Of a stretch of DNA of 64,000 bases, positions 8,998-16,522 are shown in pieces. The DNA comes from Kitasatospora arboriphila. Its GTDB lineage: Bacteria; Actinomycetota; Actinomycetes; Mycobacteriales; Mycobacteriaceae. The notes below the pieces were generated by a model. The model was not told where the DNA came from. It ran no database searches and saw only the letters and a program-made list of their open reading frames with translations. Numbering within the stretch: the first letter of the stretch is position 1; the number at the start of each line of letters is the position of its first letter. The stretch lies in NCBI RefSeq assembly GCF_000717275.1, contig NZ_JNYV01000011.1, forward strand, positions 124,001-188,000, read 5' to 3'. Both the position numbers and the translations under genes were made by a program.

Positions 8998-9783
8998 TCA
9001 TTCCGCGGTGAACATCGGCCGCCCCGACACCGGGTCACGGCTGATCCGGGCGCGTACGTCGAACACCGTGTGCAGCAGGTCGGCGGTCAGCACGTCGTCC
9101 GGGTGACCGTCGGCGATGATCGTGCCGTCGCGCATCGCCACGATCCGATCGCAGTATCGCGCGGCCTGGTTGACGTCGTGGAGCACCATCACAACCGTTT
9201 TGTCATGTGCGCGAACGAGTTCGACGATCAGTTCCATCAGATCGATCTGATGCCGGATGTCGAGATATGTGGTCGGCTCGTCGAGCAGTAACACGCCCGT
9301 GTCCTGGGCGAGTGCCATCGCGATCCAGGCCCGTTGACGTTCACCACCCGACAACGAATCGAGGCGCCGTTCGGCCATCGACGTCACCCCCGCCATCGAC
9401 ATCGCCCTGGCCATCACCTCGTCGTCGCGGCGACTGAGCATGGCAAGGGGACCCAGACGCGGATACCTGCCCTGTTCAACCAGCTCACGAACCCGCAACC
9501 CTGCCGGGATCGTGGAGGTCTGCGGAAGGATCGCGAGCCTGCGTGCAACGTCGACCGTCTTGCGCGTGGCGATGGGTTGACCGTCCAGTCGAACTTCCCC
9601 ATGGCGGGGGGTGAGTACCCGGGCCAAAGCCATCAGCAGCGTGGACTTGCCCGAGCCGTTGGGCCCCACCAGGGCTGTTGCGGTACCGGACTCGATTCGC
9701 AGGTTCAGGCCGTCGACGACGGCACGTCCGCGATAGCCGAGCTCGAGGTCGAATCCCTCGAGCAGCGGCGGACTTTGATTCAT
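8998..9783 (-). CDS. ABC transporter ATPase, FepC/metallophore type
   Basis: A 261-residue cytoplasmic ATPase powering import of a metal chelate. Walker A is GPNGSGKST, the Q-loop region reads LAILPQT, the signature is LSGGERQRAW, Walker B is VLLLDEPTTYLD, and the switch histidine is in VLHDVNQAA. The TTYLDIRHQ stretch is typical of FepC/FhuC importers of siderophores, B12 and haem rather than of ZnuC. It overlaps the upstream permease by ATGA and is the last gene of a permease-permease-ATPase operon starting at a Zur-like box. Zinc control suggests that the cargo is a zinc chelate, perhaps the product of the adjacent RiPP operon. That substrate is inferred. Confidence 0.85.
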   Translation of the reverse strand: MNQSPPLLEGFDLELGYRGRAVVDGLNLRIESGTATALVGPNGSGKSTLLMALARVLTPRHGEVRLDGQPIATRKTVDVARRLAILPQTSTIPAGLRVRELVEQGRYPRLGPLAMLSRRDDEVMARAMSMAGVTSMAERRLDSLSGGERQRAWIAMALAQDTGVLLLDEPTTYLDIRHQIDLMELIVELVRAHDKTVVMVLHDVNQAARYCDRIVAMRDGTIIADGHPDDVLTADLLHTVFDVRARISRDPVSGRPMFTAE

Positions 9784-10775
9784 CTGCGTTCCTTTCGGAC
9801 GAGCCAGATCAGGTACGGCGCACCCAGTGACGCGGTGACGGCCCCGACCGGGAGGCCGGTGACCGCCGGGCCACTCCCAGGCAGATCGAGTGTGATGCTG
9901 AAGGCAAGGAGATCCGCGGCCGACAGAGCGATTGCCCCGAGCACCATGCTGACGGGTATCAGATCCCGGTAGTCGCCGCCGACGAGGATGCGTGCCAGAT
10001 GTGGTGCCATCAACCCGATGAACGCCACCGCGCCGGCTGCCGTGACGGCCGCTGCGGCCGCGAGCACCGCGACCATCAGCAGCACGAAACGGGTTCGCGC
10101 CGTGCGCAATCCCAGACCTGTGGCGGTGATGTCGCCGAGCGAGAGGACATTGACCCGCGAGGATGCGAGCAGAGCACACACCCCGAGTACGAGGACCCAG
10201 GGCCACAGGGCATTCCAATCGGACTGCGTACGCGCGTTGAGTGACCCGATGAGCCATCGGAGCACCACGCCCATCGGCTGCGCGTCGACGACGAGCAGCA
10301 ACGAGGTGACTGCGCCGAGGATGGCACCCAGCAGGATTCCCGCGACCGCGAGCGACCGTCGGCCGACCAGGTACAGCAAGACACCGGCGGCGACTGCACC
10401 GACCAACGACGCGATGGCTGCCATGTCCTGGTGTGGGAACGCGAGTATGGCCACGACAACACCGAGTGCCGCGCCCGCCCCGACTCCGGTGGTTCCCGGC
10501 TCGGCGAGCGGATTACCGATCACGGCTTGCAGCAGTGCGCCCGAGAGAGCAAGCAGGACACCGGCACCCATGCCGACGAGTACCCGGGGGAGGCGGTACT
10601 TGAGGACGATGACCTCGTGTGCGCGGACATCCGACGTGCCCGTCAGCACTCGAAAGGTGTCGGCGGCGCCGAGGTCGGAACGCCCGATCATCAGATGCGC
10701 CATCACGAGTACGACGAGCACGACCGTGCCGCCGGCCAGGAGGGGGAGGGGCCGCAGCAGGTTCGGTTCCCTCAT
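9780..10775 (-). CDS. FecCD-family permease (second of pair)
   Basis: A 331-residue inner-membrane permease of the BtuC/FecCD family with about nine to ten hydrophobic helices. Family landmarks are LPRVLVGMGAGVLLALSGALLQ, NPLAEPG, and the coupling region GLMAPHLAR. The ATG at 10775 overlaps the stop of the preceding permease, and its own stop overlaps the ATPase start by ATGA. The three products would be made together and form a heterodimeric channel with one ATPase dimer. It is paired with the lipoprotein encoded divergently at 11826. Confidence 0.85.
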   Translation of the reverse strand: MREPNLLRPLPLLAGGTVVLVVLVMAHLMIGRSDLGAADTFRVLTGTSDVRAHEVIVLKYRLPRVLVGMGAGVLLALSGALLQAVIGNPLAEPGTTGVGAGAALGVVVAILAFPHQDMAAIASLVGAVAAGVLLYLVGRRSLAVAGILLGAILGAVTSLLLVVDAQPMGVVLRWLIGSLNARTQSDWNALWPWVLVLGVCALLASSRVNVLSLGDITATGLGLRTARTRFVLLMVAVLAAAAAVTAAGAVAFIGLMAPHLARILVGGDYRDLIPVSMVLGAIALSAADLLAFSITLDLPGSGPAVTGLPVGAVTASLGAPYLIWLVRKERR

Positions 10776-11794
10776 GCCGCCGAGTCCTGGCGGCGTAGTG
10801 CGATGAGCAGCGTCGGGACGCCGATCAGGGTGGTGGTGATACCCACCGGGATCTCGATGGGATACAGCGCAATTCGGGACAGGAGATCGGCTGTGGTGAG
10901 CAACGCTGCGCCCGCGACCGGTGTCAGCCAGAAGACCCGGCGGGCGCTGGTGGTGCGCAACGCCCACCTGCACAGGTGCGGCGCCAGCAGGGCCACGTAC
11001 GCCACCGGGCCGCACACGCAAGCGACAACCGCCGCCAGGACGCCGGCGCACCCGAGCGCCGACAACCGTGCACGGAACACGTTGATGCCCAAGCCCGCTG
11101 CAACATCATCGCCGAGCGACAGCGCTGCCACGCGGTGCCGTAAGAACAGGGCTGCCGGTACGGGGACAGCGAGCCAGGGAGCGACCACTGCGACGTGCGG
11201 CCAGCCGCGATCGCTGAGGCTTCCCAGGAGATAGCGGAACAGCAATGGCAGGTTGCCCTCGGTGCCCAGGCTCACGAGCGCGATCACGAGTCCAGACGCC
11301 AACGCGGTGACCGCCGAGCCGATCAGCAGCATCGTGGTGGGGTCGTGGGTTTTTCCCACTGCCACGAGCACCGTCGAGCCGGCCACTGCGGCGCCGAGCA
11401 GGGCGACGTACGGCAGCTGGTGCAGTCCCACCGGCAGCGCGAGCACGGTCACCGCGGTCAACACCACGGCAGCGCCCGAGGACACGCCCAGGAGTTCGGG
11501 GCCGGCGATGCGGTTCTGCATCGCGTCCTGCATCAAGATGCCCGCCAGGCCGAGGGCGGCCCCGCACATCACGCCGAGCAGTGCTCGTGGCAACCGGGAA
11601 TCCGCCACGTAGGGGTGAAGGGGATCGGACGCGTCGGTGAGTGCGGCGAAAGCCTCGAGTGGCGTCACCACCGGGTCTCCGGCGCACAGGGCGACCACCA
11701 CCACGGCTGCCATCGCGGCCGTACCCAGCAGCAACGAGCCGATGAGCCGTCGGTTGGGTCGCCTCTGGGCAGTCGTATTGACAATGGTTATCAT
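10772..11794 (-). CDS. FecCD-family permease (first of pair)
   Basis: A roughly 340-residue BtuC-type permease. LPRALLGVMCGAALGLAGILMQ, the LLGVSSGAA loop, and YVALLAPHLCR match the family. The start is uncertain. The ATG at 11794 lies inside the Zur-like box at 11779-11793; an ATG at 11809 gives five more residues; neither has a ribosome site. If the message is leaderless, the operator would lie right over the start, as also seems true for the SagB-type gene at 18435. It heads the import operon and is divergent from its binding protein. Confidence 0.82.
   Translation of the reverse strand: MITIVNTTAQRRPNRRLIGSLLLGTAAMAAVVVVALCAGDPVVTPLEAFAALTDASDPLHPYVADSRLPRALLGVMCGAALGLAGILMQDAMQNRIAGPELLGVSSGAAVVLTAVTVLALPVGLHQLPYVALLGAAVAGSTVLVAVGKTHDPTTMLLIGSAVTALASGLVIALVSLGTEGNLPLLFRYLLGSLSDRGWPHVAVVAPWLAVPVPAALFLRHRVAALSLGDDVAAGLGINVFRARLSALGCAGVLAAVVACVCGPVAYVALLAPHLCRWALRTTSARRVFWLTPVAGAALLTTADLLSRIALYPIEIPVGITTTLIGVPTLLIALRRQDSAA
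11779..11793. promoter_or_regulatory. Zur-like box between importer permease and binding protein
   Basis: TGACAATGGTTATCA is a 7-1-7 imperfect palindrome fitting the actinobacterial Zur pattern TGAnAATnATTnTCA with one arm mismatch. It is placed to control both divergent importer transcripts. Confidence 0.7.
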
Positions 11795-11825
11795 TTCGCT
11801 CAACATCATCTGCAAGGGAGATCGA

Positions 11826-12761
11826 ATGCGCAAGTCCATCGCTCTGTCCACCACTCGAGGCCTCGTCGCGGCCGCATCGGCATTGGCGTTACTGGGGGCG
11901 GCAGCCTGCGGCGCCGACGGTGACGAGCCGGCCGCGGAGTCGATCGTCGTGACCGACGCAACCGGCACCACGGTCACCCTGGCGGGCCCGGCCGACCGAA
12001 TCGCCTGTCTGACAATGATCTGCGTCGACGCTCTCAAGGAAGTGGGGATCACCCCCGTCGCTTACCGGGAGGATCTGGCCCTCGATGAGCGGTTCTTCGG
12101 ACCCGACGCGGACATGCGAAAGATCACCGGCGGCTTCGGTGAGGAGAACGTAGAAGACATCGCCATGTCCGAGCCCGACCTGGTCATCGGGCTCGGTGGC
12201 GTACAAGACGGGCTGCGAGCAGCTGTCGAGGAGTCCGCGCCGTTGTATCTGGTCGATCCGTCTTCATGGCAGGACTCGGTCGAGTTCTTGCGCACCGTAG
12301 GGCAATTGACGGGCAAGCAGGCAGAGGCGGACGCTGCGGCCCAATCGTTTGTCGAGCGCGTCGAAACCGCGCGCCAGAAGCGCAGTGACCTCACCACGTT
12401 GTCGATGTACGGGGAGCCGGGCAGTCTCGGTGTCGACTCCGTCGAGACGCCGGTCGGTTCGCTTCTTGCCGAGGTCAGTGAGTACCCATGGCCGGCGGGT
12501 ACCGACGCCTTCGCAACCGTGTCGGTTGAGCAGATCGCCGGCGTCAACCCCGATGTCATCTTCGCGCAGGCATTTTCGTCCGGCGATGACGCGGAACCGC
12601 TGTCGGCGAGACTGGCGACGAATCCGATCTGGCCCTCGGTCGCGGCAGCGCAGAACAACCGCGTGGTCGAGGTGGAGGCGAGCCTGTGGGCCACCGGCCG
12701 CGGGACCGTCTCGTTGGGCTTTGTTCTCGATGAGGTGACGGGCGAGTTGGCAAAGTCCTGA
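11826..12761 (+). CDS. Metallophore-binding lipoprotein (FepB/FecB type)
   Basis: A 311-residue substrate-binding lipoprotein anchored outside the cell membrane. The signal peptide ends in the lipobox LGAAAC. The rest is the two-lobed helical-backbone fold of the FepB/BtuF class (SEPDLVIGLGG, AGVNPDVIFAQ). The ligand region is rich in cysteine near the start of the mature protein (CLTMIC). GGGAG lies before the ATG. It is divergent from the permease-ATPase operon across a Zur-like box, and the RiPP operon starts directly downstream with another. The ligand is inferred to be a zinc chelate. Standard zinc-binding ZnuA proteins have a different fold and a His-rich loop, which is absent here. Confidence 0.85.
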   Translation: MRKSIALSTTRGLVAAASALALLGAAACGADGDEPAAESIVVTDATGTTVTLAGPADRIACLTMICVDALKEVGITPVAYREDLALDERFFGPDADMRKITGGFGEENVEDIAMSEPDLVIGLGGVQDGLRAAVEESAPLYLVDPSSWQDSVEFLRTVGQLTGKQAEADAAAQSFVERVETARQKRSDLTTLSMYGEPGSLGVDSVETPVGSLLAEVSEYPWPAGTDAFATVSVEQIAGVNPDVIFAQAFSSGDDAEPLSARLATNPIWPSVAAAQNNRVVEVEASLWATGRGTVSLGFVLDEVTGELAKS

Positions 12762-12780
12762 CGAATGGCGCCCACGCTAT

Positions 12781-12795
12781 TGAAAATGATTGTCA
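12781..12795 (+). promoter_or_regulatory. Zur-like box before the RiPP operon
   Basis: TGAAAATGATTGTCA is a near-perfect 7-1-7 Zur palindrome, 85 bases upstream of the precursor start and 19 bases after the binding-protein stop. It is the best match of the three in the window. Confidence 0.75.
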
Positions 12796-12880
12796 AATAG
12801 CCTAGCGTGAGTCCTGGCCGTTCGATGAGCGACCGATTCGGTTGCGATGCAGCTGAATTCACTACAAGCGAAGGAGATTC

Positions 12881-13003
12881 GTGAACGACAATGAGTTCTT
12901 CCGTTCCATCCAGGCGCCGGTGAGCCTGGCGACCCATTCCGCGGGCCACAGCAATGCGCTCGTCGAGAACCCGTTCGACGACGCACAGGATTCCGAGGAC
13001 TGA
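12881..13003 (+). CDS. Candidate RiPP precursor peptide (40 residues)
   Basis: A GTG-initiated 40-codon gene with a good ribosome site (AAGGAG, four bases before the start), first in the operon behind the Zur-like box. The peptide has an N-terminal part like a leader (EFFRSIQAPVSLA, residues 5-17). A small-residue segment THSAGHSN follows at 18-25, then an acidic tail, NPFDDAQDSED. It has no cysteine, so a YcaO enzyme could act only on Ser15, Thr18, Ser20, Ser24 or Ser38, giving oxazolines or oxazoles, or on the backbone as a thioamide. Two histidines between heterocyclisable residues would suit metal binding. Where the leader ends is unknown. A hairpin after the gene could raise its transcript level over the enzymes. 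No known precursor family is recognised. Confidence 0.65.
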   Translation: MNDNEFFRSIQAPVSLATHSAGHSNALVENPFDDAQDSED

Positions 13004-13034
13004 TAGGTCCTCGCATCACCTGATGTGTCAAGAG

Positions 13035-13074
13035 CCCGCGTGCCATTCGAGTGACGTCCCGGGTGGCACGCGGG
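13035..13074 (+). terminator. Hairpin between precursor and biosynthetic genes
   Basis: A perfect 11-base stem (CCCGCGTGCCA at 13035-13045 with TGGCACGCGGG at 13064-13074) and an 18-base loop, without a T tract. It probably attenuates transcription or protects the precursor message, as is common after RiPP precursor genes. Confidence 0.6.
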
Positions 13075-13095
13075 ACCGGATGAGAAGCGAGACCC

Positions 13096-13809
13096 GTGCA
13101 GCTGTCCCCGAATACCGCCATATATCAAGCACATCAGGGCTTTGTCCTGCGCACCGCCGACGACGAGCACTTCGAACTCACTCTGGGTGGTGACGAGGTG
13201 CACGAGCTCTTGTCGGTGCTGTCCGGCGATGCATCACCTGCCTCGAGCAGGGTCCGTGCCGCCCTGGGCGCGTTGGTCGACGCAGGTCACGTGGTCACCA
13301 CCGTGTCGCGGCCCACCGTGGCAGTGCGTGGGCAGGGCAAGATCGCGGGTGCGACCTCGAAGAGGCTGGGAGCGCGCGTATCCGGTGAAAGCGCGAGCGC
13401 TGACGTCGTCTGTCACGTCAGCGACGATCCCGTTGATCCGGCCCAGATCGGCGCCGTGGACCTGGCCAGCTATCGCGACGGGATCATCCAGGTCATCACG
13501 CCGCAGGCGGTCGGTGTCGCGGACGTGGTCGGCCGGCGTCGTGCCTGCGCCATCCATCGTGACCGGATGCAGTCGCATCACCGACCGGTTGACGGCGGGC
13601 TGCGGCTGGAGTCGACCCTGCATCCGGTGTCTGATCGGGCAGCTGATGTGATCGCAGACCTCATCGTCACCGAGATCGACGAGCGACAGGGTCGGTCGAT
13701 GACCGAGTCGCCGACAAGCCGTTCACAGCATCTGCTGACCACTGTCGACCTACGCACCCTGCGGATTGTCCGGCGACCTGTGTTGCCCATTCCCGCTGTG
13801 CCGCAATGA
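13096..13809 (+). CDS. RiPP leader-binding protein, truncated ThiF/E1-like (TOMM cyclodehydratase partner)
   Basis: A 237-residue protein. Residues about 1-70 look like a winged-helix RiPP recognition element that would grip the precursor leader (FVLRTADDEHFELTLGGDEVHE-type strands, then a helix pair). The remainder resembles the C-terminal part of E1/ThiF-like TOMM partner proteins, ending in VDLRTLRIVRRPVLPIPAVPQ where relatives carry a zinc-binding HPxCPxC-type tail. No GxGxxG nucleotide motif is present, and the tail cysteines are absent. It is therefore probably a scaffold only, and one that would not need zinc. Its stop overlaps the next start by ATGA. The assignment rests on weak sequence features plus strong context. 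Confidence 0.6.
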   Translation: MQLSPNTAIYQAHQGFVLRTADDEHFELTLGGDEVHELLSVLSGDASPASSRVRAALGALVDAGHVVTTVSRPTVAVRGQGKIAGATSKRLGARVSGESASADVVCHVSDDPVDPAQIGAVDLASYRDGIIQVITPQAVGVADVVGRRRACAIHRDRMQSHHRPVDGGLRLESTLHPVSDRAADVIADLIVTEIDERQGRSMTESPTSRSQHLLTTVDLRTLRIVRRPVLPIPAVPQ

Positions 13810-15143
13810 CTTGTTCGCTGACCGATACCCAGGTCGACGGACTTCACACAAGTGTTCTCCTGCCGGACACCGCGCCGAGGTCTGTCCTCATCATCCGCAC
13901 GCCCTACGATGCCGCCGCCTATCGGGCGGAAGCGCACGCGTGGGTTCGTCGGGGAATCGCGGTGGTCACCCAGGATGTCCGGGGACGGCACCGGTCCCGC
14001 GGCCGTTTTCGGCCGTTCGAGAACGAGGGGGCCGATGGGCTCGCGACCCTGCAGTGGGTTGCGAGCCGATCGTGGGCCGGCGCGCCGGTGATCCTGTACG
14101 GCACGTCGTACTCCGCGCACTGCGCGGTGGAGACGGCGATCGCCGCGGCAGAGACGGGGGTCGACGTCGGCGGGGTGTCTTTGGCGGTTCCCGCGCTCGG
14201 TCTCGGTGAGACGGCACGCAACATCGATGGATGCTTCTATCTGCAGTCGAGGGTGGGCTGGTGGCTCGAACACGGAGAAGGACCCGAATCGCCCGGCGCC
14301 GCAATCCCTGACGGCCTGCTCGACACGCTGCCGGTGGCCGACATCGGTCGCCGCGTCACACCGCCGATCTCAGGGTGGGAGAGAGTGATCCGGGCCGAGC
14401 GTCTAGATCGTGAACGCGGTGCCGAGGTTTCACGGCTGCGCTGTCCGTTGCTTGCCGTCGGTGGCATGGCGGATTGGTTTGCGCAGGACACTGTCGACCT
14501 CTGGACGTCCTGGGGTGGCCCGGCGGCGCTGGTCATGGGTCCCTGGGACCACAGTCTGCGCGGCTCCGACCGAGCCCGCCGCATGGAGTCGTGGATTGAT
14601 GACGTGTGTGCCGGCACCCCCACAACCGGCGCGCAGGTGCTCGGTCTCCCTGGAGGAACGGTTGACCTGACCCGGTGGCCGAGCACCGAGGCGTCCACTG
14701 TTCTGCCAGGCGGGCGATTTCACGCCGACCCCACCGATCCCTTCCCTTCGATGGCTCACGGGGCAGACCTCAGCGAGGCGGCCGCGCGGCCGGATTGCCT
14801 TGTTCTCGACCTGCCGAACCGTTCTGCCGCACTCGTCGGAACACCCACTGTGCGAGTGCATCCGACTCACGGTGCCGGCCACTGGGGCGCTCTGCTCGCC
14901 ATCCGGCGCCGCGACGGTCGACTCGAACAGACGGCGCACGGTATGTCCACGCACACGACGATCCACCTCACCCCGGTGGCCGCCCACCTCGACACAGGAG
15001 AATCGATGGTCCTCATCCTCTCGGCGCATTCCTTCCCCCGCTACGCGCGGGATCTCCAGTCGCGCAACGACCACCTCGCCGGCACCGAAACGCGTGCCGT
15101 CCTTCGCGAGGTCGAGTCCGTGACGTTGGACATGCCGGCATGA
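13806..15143 (+). CDS. CocE/NonD-family (X-Pro dipeptidyl-peptidase-like) alpha/beta hydrolase
   Basis: A 445-residue serine hydrolase of the CocE/PepX type. The family signatures RTPYD and DVRGRHRSRG come first, followed by the nucleophile elbow GTSYSAH with Ser101. The acid is in GGMADWF (about residue 221) and the His in GPWDHS (about 249). The C-terminal third is the jelly-roll lid domain. There is no signal peptide, so it acts in the cytoplasm. It is translationally coupled to the gene before (ATGA) and to the YcaO gene after. In a RiPP operon it could remove the leader or trim the product, since the family cleaves after proline and Pro13 lies near the presumed leader end. It could also hydrolyse an ester. 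The role is inferred. Confidence 0.8.
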   Translation: MTCSLTDTQVDGLHTSVLLPDTAPRSVLIIRTPYDAAAYRAEAHAWVRRGIAVVTQDVRGRHRSRGRFRPFENEGADGLATLQWVASRSWAGAPVILYGTSYSAHCAVETAIAAAETGVDVGGVSLAVPALGLGETARNIDGCFYLQSRVGWWLEHGEGPESPGAAIPDGLLDTLPVADIGRRVTPPISGWERVIRAERLDRERGAEVSRLRCPLLAVGGMADWFAQDTVDLWTSWGGPAALVMGPWDHSLRGSDRARRMESWIDDVCAGTPTTGAQVLGLPGGTVDLTRWPSTEASTVLPGGRFHADPTDPFPSMAHGADLSEAAARPDCLVLDLPNRSAALVGTPTVRVHPTHGAGHWGALLAIRRRDGRLEQTAHGMSTHTTIHLTPVAAHLDTGESMVLILSAHSFPRYARDLQSRNDHLAGTETRAVLREVESVTLDMPA

Positions 15144-16522
15144 ACCCGGCTGCGGCAGAACCGAACACATCAACCGTCCTGTCGGCCGAGGACCTGATCG
15201 ATCCGTACGCCGGCGTCATCCGTGCCTTGCACCCCGTGGATCGGCTCGACGCGATGCCCGAACGGTATGTGGGACTGACCGCCGAGATCGCCGACACCAG
15301 AACGCATGGGAACTGGCCGAGTGACCTGGTGTCCCTCGGAACCACCTTCGCCGACGAGCCGGGTGCCCGTATCGCGGCGATCGGCGAAGCCGTCGAGCGG
15401 TACTGCGGCAATTACGTGCCGAAAGACCTGCTGCGGGCGACATCTCGGGAGTTACGCAGCGTGGGCGTGCGCCATCTGGGGCCCGATGAACTGAACTTCT
15501 TCGCCGAGTGGCAACTCGAGACGCCGAGATTCCCGTTCGAGCGGTTCACCCATGACACGGTGATCGCCTGGTGTGCGGGCCGCGGTGACGACGGAGAACC
15601 GACGCTGGTGCCTGCGTCCTACGTCTATCTCAACTGGCGAACCGGCACCCGTAAGCGCGACCCGTGGCTACACCATCTGAACTACGCGGGCATCGCCACC
15701 GGAGCAGGCCTGGACGACGCCGCCGCCCGAGGGTTGCTCGAACTCGTGGAACGGGACTCACTGTCGTTGTGGTGGCATCTGAACCTGCCCGCCCGCGGTA
15801 TCGACATCGGTAGCGTGCCAGGGCTGGCCGACGACCTCGGTGACACGCGATTACGTTGTCACCTGCTCGAATTGCCCGCATACTTCGGTGTCCCGGTGGT
15901 CGCTGCGGTGATCCACGACCCGGAACTGGGCATCGTGGCGGGGGGTTTCTCCGCCAAGCTCGACCCGGCCGAGACCGCCCGGAAGGCGGTACTCGAAGCC
16001 ATTCACAGCTGGGTGTTCACGCGGGGCCTGCTGGAGCCCGACGGCTGGGTGTTCGGCTCCATGGAGGCCGGGGTGCTCTCCCGCGGGTTGTATCTGGACC
16101 ATCGGGCGGACCGCAGCTACCTCGATGCCGCCGGTGTGCGGAGTGAGCATGTCCGCGATCTCGGGGCGCAGGCGCAGGTGTGGCTGGATCCGCTGACGCA
16201 GGAAGCGTTGCTGCCGCGCTTCACCGAACCGGCCACCACGGTGGGTATCGACGAACTGCCCACCGGCGACCTCTCGGATCTCGAGCACCGACTGCGAGCC
16301 GCCGGCCACCAGGTCGTTGTCTGCGACATCACCACGCCCGACATCGCATTGACGCCGCTGCGGGTGGCGAGGGTGTGCGCCGCCGGGTTGATCCCGAACG
16401 CCCCGGCGGGGTTCCCCTACTTCGGTCTGCCGCGGTGGCGGGAGATCGCGCGCGCAGAGGCGACGGGCTGCGATCCGGATGACCCGAACTCGTTGCTGCT
16501 GGTGGCCCCTCCGAGCTTATGA
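15140..16522 (+). CDS. YcaO-domain cyclodehydratase (azoline-forming)
   Basis: A 460-residue YcaO protein, the ATP-dependent enzyme that activates peptide amides to make thiazolines, oxazolines or thioamides. The diagnostic ATP and magnesium motifs are visible: SLGTTFADEPGARIAAIGEAVERYCG (glutamates near residues 83-86; cited as a motif span) and the later GLLELVERDSLSLWW near 200. The C-terminus is VAPPSL rather than the PxPxP tail typical of azoline-forming YcaOs, which is unusual. ATG at 15140 overlaps the hydrolase stop, and the MFS start overlaps its stop. With a separate leader-binding partner and a SagB-type dehydrogenase this is the core set of a linear azol(in)e peptide pathway. Confidence 0.88.
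   Translation: MNPAAAEPNTSTVLSAEDLIDPYAGVIRALHPVDRLDAMPERYVGLTAEIADTRTHGNWPSDLVSLGTTFADEPGARIAAIGEAVERYCGNYVPKDLLRATSRELRSVGVRHLGPDELNFFAEWQLETPRFPFERFTHDTVIAWCAGRGDDGEPTLVPASYVYLNWRTGTRKRDPWLHHLNYAGIATGAGLDDAAARGLLELVERDSLSLWWHLNLPARGIDIGSVPGLADDLGDTRLRCHLLELPAYFGVPVVAAVIHDPELGIVAGGFSAKLDPAETARKAVLEAIHSWVFTRGLLEPDGWVFGSMEAGVLSRGLYLDHRADRSYLDAAGVRSEHVRDLGAQAQVWLDPLTQEALLPRFTEPATTVGIDELPTGDLSDLEHRLRAAGHQVVVCDITTPDIALTPLRVARVCAAGLIPNAPAGFPYFGLPRWREIARAEATGCDPDDPNSLLLVAPPSL

Noticed and set aside
12062..12949. A 295-codon minus-strand frame over the binding-protein gene and the RiPP promoter
   Set aside because: It is antisense to a clear lipoprotein gene and would cross the Zur-like box; no domain is recognised.
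12971..12982. NPFDD in the small peptide, as in MbtH proteins
   Set aside because: A five-residue coincidence; the peptide has none of the conserved tryptophans or length of MbtH.
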